Below, piece by piece: positions 8,161 to 16,958 of a stretch of DNA of 64,000 nt. Location of the stretch: NCBI GenBank assembly GCA_963717955.1, contig CAVQXR010000001.1, positions 806,001 through 870,000 of the forward strand. Direction: 5' to 3'. Made by a program: the position numbers and the translations under genes. The notes under the pieces are model-generated. The model searched no databases and had not been told where the DNA came from. It saw only the letters and a program-made list of their open reading frames with translations. How positions within the stretch are numbered: the first letter of the stretch is position 1; every line of letters begins with the position of its first letter. Source of the stretch: CAVQXR01 sp963717955. GTDB taxonomy: Bacteria > Actinomycetota > Thermoleophilia > Gaiellales > Gaiellaceae.

Positions 8161-9824
8161 TGCTCCGGCGACTCCGCGTCGAGAACCTCGTCCTCATCCG
8201 CGAGGCCGCGCTCGAGCTCGGCCCGGGGCTCAACGTCGTCACGGGCGAGACCGGCGCCGGCAAGACGATCCTCACCGGGGCAATCGGGCTCCTGCTCGGA
8301 GCGCGGGGGGATTCGGCCCTCATCGGCCCGGCGGGCCCCGAGGCCTACGTCGAGGCCGAGCTCGACCTGCCCGACGGCCTGCTCGACGAGGAGGAGCTTG
8401 CTCCGATCGCCGAGCTGCGGCCGGACGAGCCCGGGCTCGTCGTCGCACGGCGCGTGTTCGCCGACGGCCGGAGCCGGGCGTACGTGTGGGGAAGGGGGAC
8501 GACCCGCGACGACCTCGCCCTGCTCGTCGAGCGTCTCCTCGCGATGTCGGGGCAGTTCGAGCAGCGGCGGCTGGCGCGTCCCGCCCATCAGCTCGACCTG
8601 CTCGACGCGTTCGCCGGCGAGGAGCAGGGTCGTCGCCGCGATGCGAGCGTGAAGGCCTGGCGCAGCCTCGCGGCGGCAAGGCTCGCGCACGAACGGGCCG
8701 CGAGCTCCGCGGGCGATCGGGAGGCGAGGCTCGTGGAGCTGCAGGCGTTGCAGGCCGCCGCCGACGGCCTCGACCCCGGCAGTGAGGAACGGCTGCGGGG
8801 CGAACGTGACCGGCTTCGCCACGCCTCGAGCCTCGCCGGCGCTGCGAGCGCCGCCGCCGCGGCCCTCGCGCCGGAGGCGGGGGAGACCCCGGGAGCAGCC
8901 GACCTCGCCGCCGCCGCCGACCGGGAGCTGCGGCCCGTCGCAGGGCTCACACCGGAGCTCGACGCGGTCGCCGTCGAGCTGCTCGACCTCTCCGAGCGGC
9001 TGCGGGATACGGCATCGTCGCTGCGGGCCTTCCTCGGCTCGCTCGAGGCCGAGCCCGGCCGTCTCGAGCACGTCGAGGAGGAGCTCGGCCGGATCGCCGA
9101 CGCACGCCGTCGTTTCGGGGCCGGCTCGCTCGGCGACCTGCTCGAGCGAGCGGCGGCGGCGACCGAGGAGCTCGGCCAGCTCGCGGACGGTGTCGACGTG
9201 CTCGCGCGGGCCCGGAGCGAGCTCGCAGCCGCCGAGGAGCGCTCGGCGAGCTGCGCGGCCGCGCTCGCCACCGCTCGCAGGCAGGCGGCGCCCGCGTTCG
9301 AGGCGGCTGCCCGCGGGGAGCTCGCGAGCCTCGGGCTCGGGGACGGCGAGCTCCGCGTCGAGCTCGGCGCTCGCGAGCCCGGGCCGCTCGGAACGGACAC
9401 GGTGACGTTCCTCATCAGGCCCAACGCAGGGATGCCTCTCGCCCCCGTCGCCACGACCGCGTCCGGCGGGGAGCTCTCCCGCATCGCGCTCGCGCTCAGG
9501 GTCGCCGCGCACGCGCAGGCCGGCGAGCCGACGATCGTGTTCGACGAGATCGACGCCGGCATCGGAGGCAAAGCGGCGCACGCGGTCGCCGACTCCCTGA
9601 CGCGTCTCGCCGCCCTCGCCCAGGTCGTGGCGATCACGCACCTGCCGCAGATCGCCCGGGTGGCAGACCGCCATTTCCGGGTCGAGAAGATCGCGGGCGA
9701 CCCGACGCACACGCGCATCCAGGCGCTCAACGACGACGAGCGACGCCTCGAGCTCGAGCGCATGCTCGGAGGCGCCGAGTTCCTGGTCGGGGCCGGCCTC
9801 GTCCCTCCCTCCGGAGGCCGCTGA
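8160..9824 (+). CDS. recN: DNA repair protein RecN
   Basis: SMC-like ATPase acting early in double-strand-break repair. The 554-residue protein has the N-terminal RLRVENLVLIREAALELGPG segment, Walker A GETGAGKTI, long coiled-coil arms rich in Ala/Glu/Leu/Arg, the signature TASGGELSRIALAL and Walker B PTIVFDEIDAGIGG, followed by ITHLPQIA. ATG at 8160 overlaps the nadK stop by one base. No LexA-type box is visible upstream, as expected for an internal operon gene. Confidence 0.96.
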   Translation: MLRRLRVENLVLIREAALELGPGLNVVTGETGAGKTILTGAIGLLLGARGDSALIGPAGPEAYVEAELDLPDGLLDEEELAPIAELRPDEPGLVVARRVFADGRSRAYVWGRGTTRDDLALLVERLLAMSGQFEQRRLARPAHQLDLLDAFAGEEQGRRRDASVKAWRSLAAARLAHERAASSAGDREARLVELQALQAAADGLDPGSEERLRGERDRLRHASSLAGAASAAAAALAPEAGETPGAADLAAAADRELRPVAGLTPELDAVAVELLDLSERLRDTASSLRAFLGSLEAEPGRLEHVEEELGRIADARRRFGAGSLGDLLERAAAATEELGQLADGVDVLARARSELAAAEERSASCAAALATARRQAAPAFEAAARGELASLGLGDGELRVELGAREPGPLGTDTVTFLIRPNAGMPLAPVATTASGGELSRIALALRVAAHAQAGEPTIVFDEIDAGIGGKAAHAVADSLTRLAALAQVVAITHLPQIARVADRHFRVEKIAGDPTHTRIQALNDDERRLELERMLGGAEFLVGAGLVPPSGGR

Positions 9825-9827
9825 GCC

Positions 9828-10961
9828 GTGCGCATGCTCGACTTCCACGGTACCGCACGCCTCGACCGGCGGACGAAGCGCCTCGTCAAGCGGCTCGGCC
9901 CGGACGACATCGCGATCATCGACCACGCGGAGCTCGACCGCGTCTCGGCCGAGGAGCTGCTCGAATCCGGGGTGCGGGTCGTCGTGAACATCTCGCCCTC
10001 GACGTCCGCCCGCTTCCCGAACCCGGGCCCGCTCGAGCTCGTTCGAGGCGGCGTCTGCCTGATCGATGCTCCGGGAGCGCCGCTCTTCGAGCAGATCAAC
10101 GAGGGTGACGCGATCGTCGTCCGCGGGTCGAGTGTCTACCGCAACGGAACCCGGCTCGCAGCCGGTCACGAGCTTCGCGCAGCGGAGCTCGAAGAGCTGC
10201 TCGGAGAGCAGCAGAGCAGGGTGACGGAGGCGCTCGAGGCGTTCGCCGACAACACCATGGCGTACCTCCGCGAGGAGGGGAGGCTCCTCGCCGAAGGGGT
10301 TCCGCTGCCGCATCTTCGCACCCGGTTTCGTGACCGCCACGCGCTCGTCGTCGCCCGCGGCCCCGGGTACAAGAGCGACCTCGCGATCGTCCGCCACTAC
10401 ATCCGCGAGTTTCGGCCCGTGATCGTCGCCGTCGACGGCGGCGCCGACGCCCTCCTGAAGGCCGGGTACCGGCCCGATCTCATCGTCGGGGACATGGACT
10501 CCGTGTCGGACGAGGCGCTGCGCTGCGGGGCGGAGCTCGTCGTCCATGCCTACGAGGACGGCCGTGCGCCGGGCCGCGCCCGCCTCGATCGGGTCGGAAT
10601 CCCGTCGATCAGCGTTCCGATGTCCGGAATCAGCGAGGATCTCGCGATGCTCCTCGCGTACGAGAAGGGTGCGGAGCTGATCGTCGCGGTCGGGACGCAC
10701 TTCAACCTCGTCGAGTTCCTCGAGCGCAACCGTTCGGGCATGTCCTCGACCTTCCTCACGCGGCTGAAGGTCGGGGAGACGCTCGTCGACGCGCGGGGCG
10801 TCTCTCGTCTCTTTCGCCAGCGCGCCGGCCTGTGGCCGCTGGTTGCGCTCGGGCTCGCCGGCCTCGCAGTCGTCACGGCGGCGGTGGTTGGCTCGCCCGA
10901 GCTCCGGGACCTCATCTCGGTGCTCGTGGAGCGCCTCCGCTCCACCCTCGGACTCGATTAG
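9828..10961 (+). CDS. steA: SteA-like cytokinetic ring protein (TPK-like domain, membrane anchored)
   Basis: The 377-residue protein matches the SteA family: an N-terminal beta-rich domain (residues 1-120), a thiamin pyrophosphokinase-like domain with LIVGDMDSVSDEAL near residue 220, and one C-terminal transmembrane segment (LWPLVALGLAGLAVVTAAVV). In Corynebacterium, SteA and SteB act together in septal peptidoglycan hydrolysis during cell separation. The recN-steA-steB-pyrG order equals that in Mycobacterium (Rv1696-Rv1699). GTG at 9828 or ATG at 9834 are equivalent starts. TPK catalytic activity is unlikely given the family role. Confidence 0.85.
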   Translation: MRMLDFHGTARLDRRTKRLVKRLGPDDIAIIDHAELDRVSAEELLESGVRVVVNISPSTSARFPNPGPLELVRGGVCLIDAPGAPLFEQINEGDAIVVRGSSVYRNGTRLAAGHELRAAELEELLGEQQSRVTEALEAFADNTMAYLREEGRLLAEGVPLPHLRTRFRDRHALVVARGPGYKSDLAIVRHYIREFRPVIVAVDGGADALLKAGYRPDLIVGDMDSVSDEALRCGAELVVHAYEDGRAPGRARLDRVGIPSISVPMSGISEDLAMLLAYEKGAELIVAVGTHFNLVEFLERNRSGMSSTFLTRLKVGETLVDARGVSRLFRQRAGLWPLVALGLAGLAVVTAAVVGSPELRDLISVLVERLRSTLGLD

Positions 10962-10968
10962 TCGACGG

Positions 10969-11892
10969 GTGTTCGACCTCCGCTACCACGCCGCCTCGCT
11001 CGCCGCGGTCTTCGTCGCCCTCGCCGTCGGGATCGTGGTCGGGGTCGCGATCGCATCGGGTGGCGAGGTGGAGAAGCAGACCGCGGAGCTGCTCCAGCAG
11101 CAACGCGACGAGCTGCGCGCCGACCGTGACCGGGCCGAGGATCGACTGCGCGAAGCGGAGGCCGCCGCGGCGGCAGACACCGCGTTCATCGATGCCCTCT
11201 ACCTCCCGGTCGTCCAGGACCGGTTCTCCGGTGAGCGGATCGCCCTCCTCCAGCTCGGTGAGGGCGACAGCGGTGCGGGCGCGGACGTCGAGGACATGCT
11301 CCGGCTCGGCGGCGCCACCGGCCCGCAGCTGACGCTGAGCCTGCCACTCGACCCGGTCGAGGTCGACGCGGCGCTCGCCGCGGATCCGGCGACGGCGGGC
11401 CTTGCCGGGAGCGACAACCGCGCCGCGCTCGGCGAGGCGCTCGGCCGGGAGCTCGCGACGATCGGCGACGGGCCGATCTGGGGAGCCCTCCAAGGAGTGA
11501 TCGGAGCCGAGGCGATCGGGCTCGCGCCCGCGCCGCTCGACGGCGCGGTGGCCGTTCGCACCTGGGATCCCGAAGGATCGGGCCTTCCCGATGCAGCGAC
11601 CCCTGAGGTCAACGAGACCGAGGCGTTCCTGATCGGGCTGCTCCGCGGGCTCGGCTCCCTCGGCGCACCCGTCGTCGGCACCGAGCGCCTCTCGGACGAG
11701 CCGTCCTGGATCCCGTTCTTCGCCGACGCGGGCGTCTCGTCGGTCGACGACGTCGGCCGGGCCACCGGGGACATCGCCCTCACCCTGCTGCTGAGCGGCG
11801 GCGAGCCGGGACACTACGGCGCGAAGGACACCGCCGCGGACGGCCCGGCGCCGCCGCTGCCGGACGGGTTCGCCGCGAACGCCGGTGGCTGA
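10969..11892 (+). CDS. steB: SteB/MctB family membrane-anchored protein
   Basis: A 307-residue protein with an N-terminal transmembrane helix (FDLRYHAASLAAVFVALAVG) followed by a short coiled coil (QQQRDELRADRDRAEDRLREAE) and a mixed extracytoplasmic domain. This is the layout of the family named copper transporter MctB in Mycobacterium (Rv1698) and SteB in Corynebacterium. The pairing with steA favours the cell-separation role. The start is GTG at 10969 because VFDLRYH is the family N-terminus. Its 3' end overlaps the next gene by 8 nt. Confidence 0.82.
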   Translation: MFDLRYHAASLAAVFVALAVGIVVGVAIASGGEVEKQTAELLQQQRDELRADRDRAEDRLREAEAAAAADTAFIDALYLPVVQDRFSGERIALLQLGEGDSGAGADVEDMLRLGGATGPQLTLSLPLDPVEVDAALAADPATAGLAGSDNRAALGEALGRELATIGDGPIWGALQGVIGAEAIGLAPAPLDGAVAVRTWDPEGSGLPDAATPEVNETEAFLIGLLRGLGSLGAPVVGTERLSDEPSWIPFFADAGVSSVDDVGRATGDIALTLLLSGGEPGHYGAKDTAADGPAPPLPDGFAANAGG

Positions 11893-13129
11893 GCTCTCCG
11901 TCCTCGTCGCCGCACGCGACGAGGAGGCGCGAATCACCGCACTCGTCGAGCGGCTCCGGCGGCAGTTCCCCGGAGCGCCCGTGATCGTGGGGGACGACGG
12001 ATCCCGGGATCGCACCGCAGAACGGGCCCGGGCTGCCGGCGCGGTCGTCGTCACCGGCCCCCGGCTCGGGAAGGGAGAGGCGCTCAACGCGGCCGAGCGC
12101 GCCGCTCCGCCGGGCAGGCTGCTGCTGTGCGATGCCGACCTGGACGGCGACCTCAGCCCGCTCGTCCGGTCGGGTGCGGATCTGGCGATCGCGGCGTTTC
12201 GCGAGCGGCAGGGCGGCGGCTTCGGGCTGGCGAAGGGGATCTCGAGGCAGCTGATCCTGGGCCGCACGGGCAGGCGGCTCCGGGAGCCGCTCGCGGGCCA
12301 GCGGTTCCTGACGGAGCGGGCGCGGGCCGCATGCTTCCCGCTCGCCCGCGGGTTCGGCTGCGAGGTCCGGATGACGATCGACGCCCTCTCGGCCGGGCTC
12401 GCCGTCGAGGAGCTCGAGCTGGCGCTTCGTCACCGGCCCACGGGTCGGGACCTCGAGGGCTTCCTCCACCGGGGCCGCCAGCTCGGGGAGGCTGTGCTCG
12501 CCGCCGGGCCCCTCGCTCTCAACCATCGTGGGAACCGGCTCCCGCTGCTCGGGGCCGCCGTCGTGCTCGGGGGCTTGCGGGCGCAACGCGGGACGCGGGC
12601 GGCGGTGATCACCGTGGCGGCTGTAGGCCTGCTCGACGATCTCTACTCCGGCCCCGAGCGTGGATGGCGCGCGCACCTACGGGCCGGAACGACGACCGGC
12701 GTGCTGAAGCTCGTCGCCATCCCCGCCGCCGGTCTCGTCGTCACGCGGTCGCTCAGCGGCGCCCTGCTCGTCGGGTTGTGGGCGAACGCCCTGAATCAGC
12801 TCGACACGGGCCCCGGGCGCGCCCTGAAGGCATTCCTCCTCGCGTCCGTGCTCGCGCCCGGGCAGGTCGACGGGTACACGGCGGTCGCCGTCCTGCTGCT
12901 TCCCTACGATCTCCGGGAGCGACTGATGCTTGGCGATGCTGGATCGAACGCGCTCGGGGCCGTGATAGGGTTGAGATCCGTGGCCCGGCTGACCTCGTGC
13001 AGGCGCTGGACGGCCGTGGGAATCCTGGTCGGGGTCAACGTCCTCGGGGAGCGCGTGTCCCTCGGCAGGCTGATCGAGGAGACGCCCATCGTCCGCGATC
13101 TGGACCGGGCGGGACGGCCGGCACGGTGA
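11885..13129 (+). CDS. GT2 glycosyltransferase fused to a small MraY/WecA-like membrane domain
   Basis: The 414-residue protein joins two glycan-lipid modules. Residues 1-205 are a GT-A family 2 transferase: SVLVAARDEEARI at 5-17, VGDDGSRDRT at 35-44 and the DxD-like CDADLDGD at 82-89. Residues 210-414 are membrane-embedded with the four diagnostic MraY/WecA motifs in order: NHRGNRLP (213-220), DDLYSG (251-256), NALNQLD (301-307) and LGDAGSNALG (349-358). The second module is shorter than MraY (about 205 against about 330 residues). It lies between steB and pyrG, overlapping pyrG by 4 nt, so a role in envelope glycan synthesis is inferred. The substrate is unknown. Confidence 0.75.
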   Translation: MAELSVLVAARDEEARITALVERLRRQFPGAPVIVGDDGSRDRTAERARAAGAVVVTGPRLGKGEALNAAERAAPPGRLLLCDADLDGDLSPLVRSGADLAIAAFRERQGGGFGLAKGISRQLILGRTGRRLREPLAGQRFLTERARAACFPLARGFGCEVRMTIDALSAGLAVEELELALRHRPTGRDLEGFLHRGRQLGEAVLAAGPLALNHRGNRLPLLGAAVVLGGLRAQRGTRAAVITVAAVGLLDDLYSGPERGWRAHLRAGTTTGVLKLVAIPAAGLVVTRSLSGALLVGLWANALNQLDTGPGRALKAFLLASVLAPGQVDGYTAVAVLLLPYDLRERLMLGDAGSNALGAVIGLRSVARLTSCRRWTAVGILVGVNVLGERVSLGRLIEETPIVRDLDRAGRPAR

Positions 13130-14766
13130 GCGAGCGGCGGACGAAGTACGTGTTCGTCACCGGCGGCGTGGTGTCGTCCCTCGGCAAGGGCATCACCGCG
13201 GCGTCGCTGGGTGCGTTGCTCAAGGCCCGCGGGCTCGGTGTGCAGGTGCAGAAGTTCGATCCGTACATCAACGTCGATCCCGGCACGATGAGCCCCTACC
13301 AGCACGGTGAGGTGTTCGTCACCGAGGACGGCGCCGAGACCGACCTCGACATCGGCCATTACGAGCGGTTCGTCGACGAGAACCTCTCCCGCAACGCCAA
13401 CCACACGTCGGGCGCGATCTGGTACGCGGTGATCCGCAAGGAGCGCAAGGGCGAGTATCTGGGCTCGACGGTCCAGGTGATCCCGCACATCACGAACGAG
13501 ATCAAGGACCGCATTCGCCGCGTCGCCCAGACGTCGGCGGCCGACGTCGTCATCTCCGAGATCGGCGGGACGGTCGGCGACATCGAGTCGCTGCCCTACC
13601 TCGAGGCGATCCGGCAGTTCCGCCGCGAGGAGGGCACCGACAACGTCCTCTACGTGCACGTGACGCTCGTCCCGTTCATCGACGCGGCCGGCGAGCTGAA
13701 GACGAAGCCGACGCAGCACTCCGTGAACGAGCTACGGCGCATCGGTATCCATCCGGACATCGTCGTCTGCCGCTCCAAGGAGCCGCTGTCGCACGACATC
13801 CGCGAGAAGATCGCCCTCTTTGCCGACATCGACGCGCGGGCGGTGATCTCGAACGGCGACATCGACGACGTCTATCTCGTTCCGCGGGCGCTCCACGACG
13901 AGGGCCTCGACGCGCTCGTCTGCGAGCAGATGAGCCTCGGCTGCGGGCCCGCCGACCTGTCGCCGTGGGACGCCCTCGCGCAGCGGATCGCGGCCCGTGA
14001 GGGCGACGTCGAGATCGCCCTCGTCGGCAAGTACGTCAAGGTGAAGGATGCCTACCTGTCCGTTGCCGAGGCCCTGAAGCATGCCGGTCTCCATCACGGC
14101 ACGAACGTCGCCATCCGCTGGGTCGATGCTGAGGCGGACACGCTCGCCGAGGCCGCGGAGCAGCTCGCCGGGGTCGACGGCGTGCTCGTGCCCGGCGGGT
14201 TCGGCGGCCGCGGGATCGAGGGCAAGGTGCTCGCCGCGCAGGTCGCCCGCGAGCAGGGGATCCCGTACCTCGGCATCTGCCTCGGGATGCAGATCGCCGT
14301 GATCGAGTTCGCACGCCACGTCTGCGGGCTCGAGGGCGCCAACTCGAGCGAGTTCGATCCGGAGACCCCGTACCCGGTGATCGATCTCCTTCCCGAGCAG
14401 AAGGAGGTCGAGGACAAGGGCGCGACGATGCGGCTCGGTGCCCAGCCCGTCGATCTGATCGAGGGCAAAAAGGCCCAGGAGGCGTACGGCGAGTCGGTCG
14501 TCTACGAGCGGCACCGGCACCGCTACGAGGTGAACAACCACTTCCGGCCCCAGCTCGTCGATGCGGGCCTCATCGTCGCCGGTACCTACCAGGAGGGCCG
14601 GCTCGTCGAGGTGATCGAGCTGGCCGATCATCCCTGGTTCGTCGCCAGCCAGTTCCACCCGGAGTTCAAGTCACGCCCGAACCGCCCGGCGCCCCTCTTC
14701 CGCGACTTCGTGGGCGGTGCGCTCGCGCACGCCCGGGCGGAACGCGCCACCGGCGTCGCGGTCTGA
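13126..14766 (+). CDS. pyrG: CTP synthase
   Basis: Makes CTP from UTP, ATP and glutamine. The 546-residue protein has the synthase domain starting KYVFVTGGVVSSLGKGI, with KFDPYINVDPGTM and GGTVGDIES, and a C-terminal class I glutamine amidotransferase domain with the nucleophile in YLGICLGMQ and the His-Glu pair in SQFHPEFKSRP. The frame is open far upstream, but the GTG at 13126 overlaps the preceding stop (GTGA) and directly precedes the conserved N-terminus. Confidence 0.98.
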   Translation: MSERRTKYVFVTGGVVSSLGKGITAASLGALLKARGLGVQVQKFDPYINVDPGTMSPYQHGEVFVTEDGAETDLDIGHYERFVDENLSRNANHTSGAIWYAVIRKERKGEYLGSTVQVIPHITNEIKDRIRRVAQTSAADVVISEIGGTVGDIESLPYLEAIRQFRREEGTDNVLYVHVTLVPFIDAAGELKTKPTQHSVNELRRIGIHPDIVVCRSKEPLSHDIREKIALFADIDARAVISNGDIDDVYLVPRALHDEGLDALVCEQMSLGCGPADLSPWDALAQRIAAREGDVEIALVGKYVKVKDAYLSVAEALKHAGLHHGTNVAIRWVDAEADTLAEAAEQLAGVDGVLVPGGFGGRGIEGKVLAAQVAREQGIPYLGICLGMQIAVIEFARHVCGLEGANSSEFDPETPYPVIDLLPEQKEVEDKGATMRLGAQPVDLIEGKKAQEAYGESVVYERHRHRYEVNNHFRPQLVDAGLIVAGTYQEGRLVEVIELADHPWFVASQFHPEFKSRPNRPAPLFRDFVGGALAHARAERATGVAV

Positions 14767-14813
14767 CTTCCGGCTTGCCGCCGGGCGCCTGACGCCGCCG
14801 AACAGGCGCGGCG

Positions 14814-14819
14814 TAGAAT
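14814..14819 (+). promoter_or_regulatory. Putative -10 element (TAGAAT), with CTGACG as possible -35
   Basis: TAGAAT ends 6 nt before GTG 14826. CTGACG at 14789-14794 is a plausible -35 with a 19-nt spacer. Confidence 0.6.
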
Positions 14820-14825
14820 CCCCGC

Positions 14826-15944
14826 GTGCCGCCCGAGGTGCTGGACCTCTTTCTCGACCTCGCCGCGATCCCGAGCCCCTCGGGGCACGAACGCGCCGTC
14901 GCCGAACGGGTCGGGCGCGAGCTCCGCGACCTCGGGCTTCGGCCCGTGTTCGACGACACCGGCGCCCGGATCGGTTCGGACACGGGAAACCTCTGGGCAC
15001 GCCTCGACGCCACGGCCGCGGGCACCCCGATCTTGCTGTGCGCGCACCTCGACACGGTCGTACCGACCGGGCCGATCGAGCCCGTCGTTGAGGACGGCTA
15101 TGTCCGCAACCGCGCGGGAACCATCCTCGGCGCCGACAACAAGGCCGCGGTCGCGGCGATGCTCGACGGGGTACGCCGCGTGCTGGTCGAGAACCGGCCA
15201 CACGCGGGGATCGAGCTCGTGCTCACGACGCGCGAGGAGACCGGCTGCCAGGGCGCCCACGCCTTCGACACGTCGGAGCTCGCCGCGCGGGTCGGGTTCG
15301 TGTACGACCACCAGGCGCCGATCGGCGACGTCGTCATCGCGGCCCCCTACCAGCGGACGGTCGACGTCACCTTCGGCGGCCGCGCCGCGCACGCAGGCAT
15401 CAACCCGGAGGACGGCCGCTCGGCGATCCAGGCCGCCTCGCGGGCGATCGCCGACCTCCGGCTCGGGCGGCTCGACGACGAGACCACGGCCAACGTCGGG
15501 AGGATCGTCGGGGGAACCGCGCGGAACGTCGTCCCCGACCGGTGCGCGATCACCGCCGAAGCGCGCTCCCGCGACGAGGCGAAGCTCGTCGCGGTCGTGC
15601 AGGAGATGGTGGACGCGTGCACGTTTGCCGCCTCGGTCGGCGACTGCGACGTCGAGACGAGCCTCACCGAGCTCTACCGGGGCTACCGCCTGGAGTCGGA
15701 CAACCCGGCGCTCGAGATCAGCTTCGAAGCACTCGCGCGGTGCGGCTTCACACCGCGCGGCGTCGAGGTCGGCGGCGGGGCCGACGCGAACGTCTTCAAC
15801 GCGAGAGGGCTGCCCTGCGTGGTGCTCGCGAACGCGATGGAGCACATCCACAGCCCGGACGAGCGCATCGCGGTGGACGCGCTCGGCGCGATGGTCGAGG
15901 TCACGCTCGCGATCGTCGACGAGGCGCGCGAAGCGCCGGCGTAG
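14826..15944 (+). CDS. PepT-like M20 family metallopeptidase
   Basis: Dizinc aminopeptidase-type hydrolase of the tripeptidase T group. The 372 residues show the first metal His and Asp in LCAHLDTVVP, the bridging Asp in ILGADNKAAV, the catalytic Glu pair in TTREETGCQGA, the dimerization/lid domain with APYQRTVDVTFGGRAAHAG, and the final metal His in MEHIHSPDE. No signal peptide is seen, so it is cytosolic. The start is set by the TAGAAT hexamer 6 nt upstream. It leads a unit with the DUF3866 gene 12 nt downstream. Confidence 0.88.
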   Translation: MPPEVLDLFLDLAAIPSPSGHERAVAERVGRELRDLGLRPVFDDTGARIGSDTGNLWARLDATAAGTPILLCAHLDTVVPTGPIEPVVEDGYVRNRAGTILGADNKAAVAAMLDGVRRVLVENRPHAGIELVLTTREETGCQGAHAFDTSELAARVGFVYDHQAPIGDVVIAAPYQRTVDVTFGGRAAHAGINPEDGRSAIQAASRAIADLRLGRLDDETTANVGRIVGGTARNVVPDRCAITAEARSRDEAKLVAVVQEMVDACTFAASVGDCDVETSLTELYRGYRLESDNPALEISFEALARCGFTPRGVEVGGGADANVFNARGLPCVVLANAMEHIHSPDERIAVDALGAMVEVTLAIVDEAREAPA

Positions 15945-15956
15945 GCCGGCTGCGGC

Positions 15957-16943
15957 ATGTTGACGCTACGCCGCGGACAGGTCACCGCCGTCCGCTCGCG
16001 GGCGCGCGGCCTCGTCCGGCTCGAGGTGGACGGGAGGCCCTGCATCGCGTATCCGAGGCTCACGGGCCCGGTGGCGCTCCACGACGACGTCGTCGTGAAC
16101 ACCCAGGCACTCGACCTCGGGCTCGGCACGGGCGGCTTCGACGTGCTCCACGTGAACCTCACCCGGGGTCTCGGGCTGCCCGGAGAGCCGGATGCGCACG
16201 TGATCAAGCTCCCGTACACGTCGATCCAGATGGCGACCCGCCACGCCGAGGAGGGGCGTGTGCTGCCTGCGGACCTGGGCGGGCTGCCGGTCGTCGCCTG
16301 CACGCTGCACAGCCAGCTCGCGCCGGCGTGCGCCGGTGTCGGCCGAGACCGGCGGATCGTCTACCTGCAGCTTGCGGGCGGCGCGCTGCCGGTGTCGCTG
16401 TCCGACAGCGTGCGGGCCCTACGGGAGGCCGGGCTGCTCGAGTGCACGATCGCGGTCGGGCCGTGCCTCGACGGCGACCTGGCGTGTGTCTCGGTCGCCG
16501 GAGCACTCGCAGTTGTCGCGGCGGAAGGATTCGACGTCGCGATCTGCGCGATCGGGCCCGGCATGGTCGGTACCGGCTCGGTGCTCGGGCACGGCGGGCT
16601 CTCCGCCGTAGAGGCGCTGAGCAGCGCCCACTCGCTCGGCGGGCGCCCGATCCTCGCACCCCGCCTGGGAAGCGGCGACAGCCGCGAGCGTCACCGGGGC
16701 CTGTCGCACCACACGCTGGCCGTGCTCTCCCTGCTGCCCGCAGGCATCGCGGTCGCGTGGCCCGCCGGGCTCACACCCGGTGAGCCGGTCGCCGGGCTGC
16801 TCGAGGTCGCGGTGGAGGGGTGGCAGGACGCGTGCGCGGGGCTGCCGCTGTCCACGATGGGCCGCGGGCCGGAGGAGGAGCCCTGGTTCTTCGCGGCCGC
16901 CTACGCCGCCGGGAGGCTCGCCGCCGGGCAGCACGCGCCGTAG
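15957..16943 (+). CDS. DUF3866 family protein
   Basis: A 328-residue protein recognisable as DUF3866 from the N-terminal LRRGQVTAVRSRARGLVRLEVDG and the segment GGFDVLHVNLTRGLGLPGE. The C-terminal half is Gly/Ala-rich with GPGMVGTGSVLGHGG and SHHTLAVLSLLPAGI, suggesting a Rossmann-like fold. No catalytic motif is identifiable and the function is unknown. ATG at 15957 lies 12 nt after the M20 peptidase stop, probably in the same transcript. Confidence 0.8.
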   Translation: MLTLRRGQVTAVRSRARGLVRLEVDGRPCIAYPRLTGPVALHDDVVVNTQALDLGLGTGGFDVLHVNLTRGLGLPGEPDAHVIKLPYTSIQMATRHAEEGRVLPADLGGLPVVACTLHSQLAPACAGVGRDRRIVYLQLAGGALPVSLSDSVRALREAGLLECTIAVGPCLDGDLACVSVAGALAVVAAEGFDVAICAIGPGMVGTGSVLGHGGLSAVEALSSAHSLGGRPILAPRLGSGDSRERHRGLSHHTLAVLSLLPAGIAVAWPAGLTPGEPVAGLLEVAVEGWQDACAGLPLSTMGRGPEEEPWFFAAAYAAGRLAAGQHAP

Positions 16944-16944
16944 C

Positions 16945-16950
16945 TACGCT
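16945..16950 (+). promoter_or_regulatory. Putative -10 element of ald (TACGCT)
   Basis: TACGCT ends 8 nt before ATG 16959 and overlaps an in-frame TTG at 16950, so the ATG is the better start. Confidence 0.55.
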
Positions 16951-16958
16951 TGCGCGCG

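Noticed and set aside
10219..10961. Functional thiamin pyrophosphokinase call for the steA gene
   Set aside because: The GDMDS motif resembles TPK, but the N-terminal domain, C-terminal membrane helix and recN-steB-pyrG context are those of SteA.
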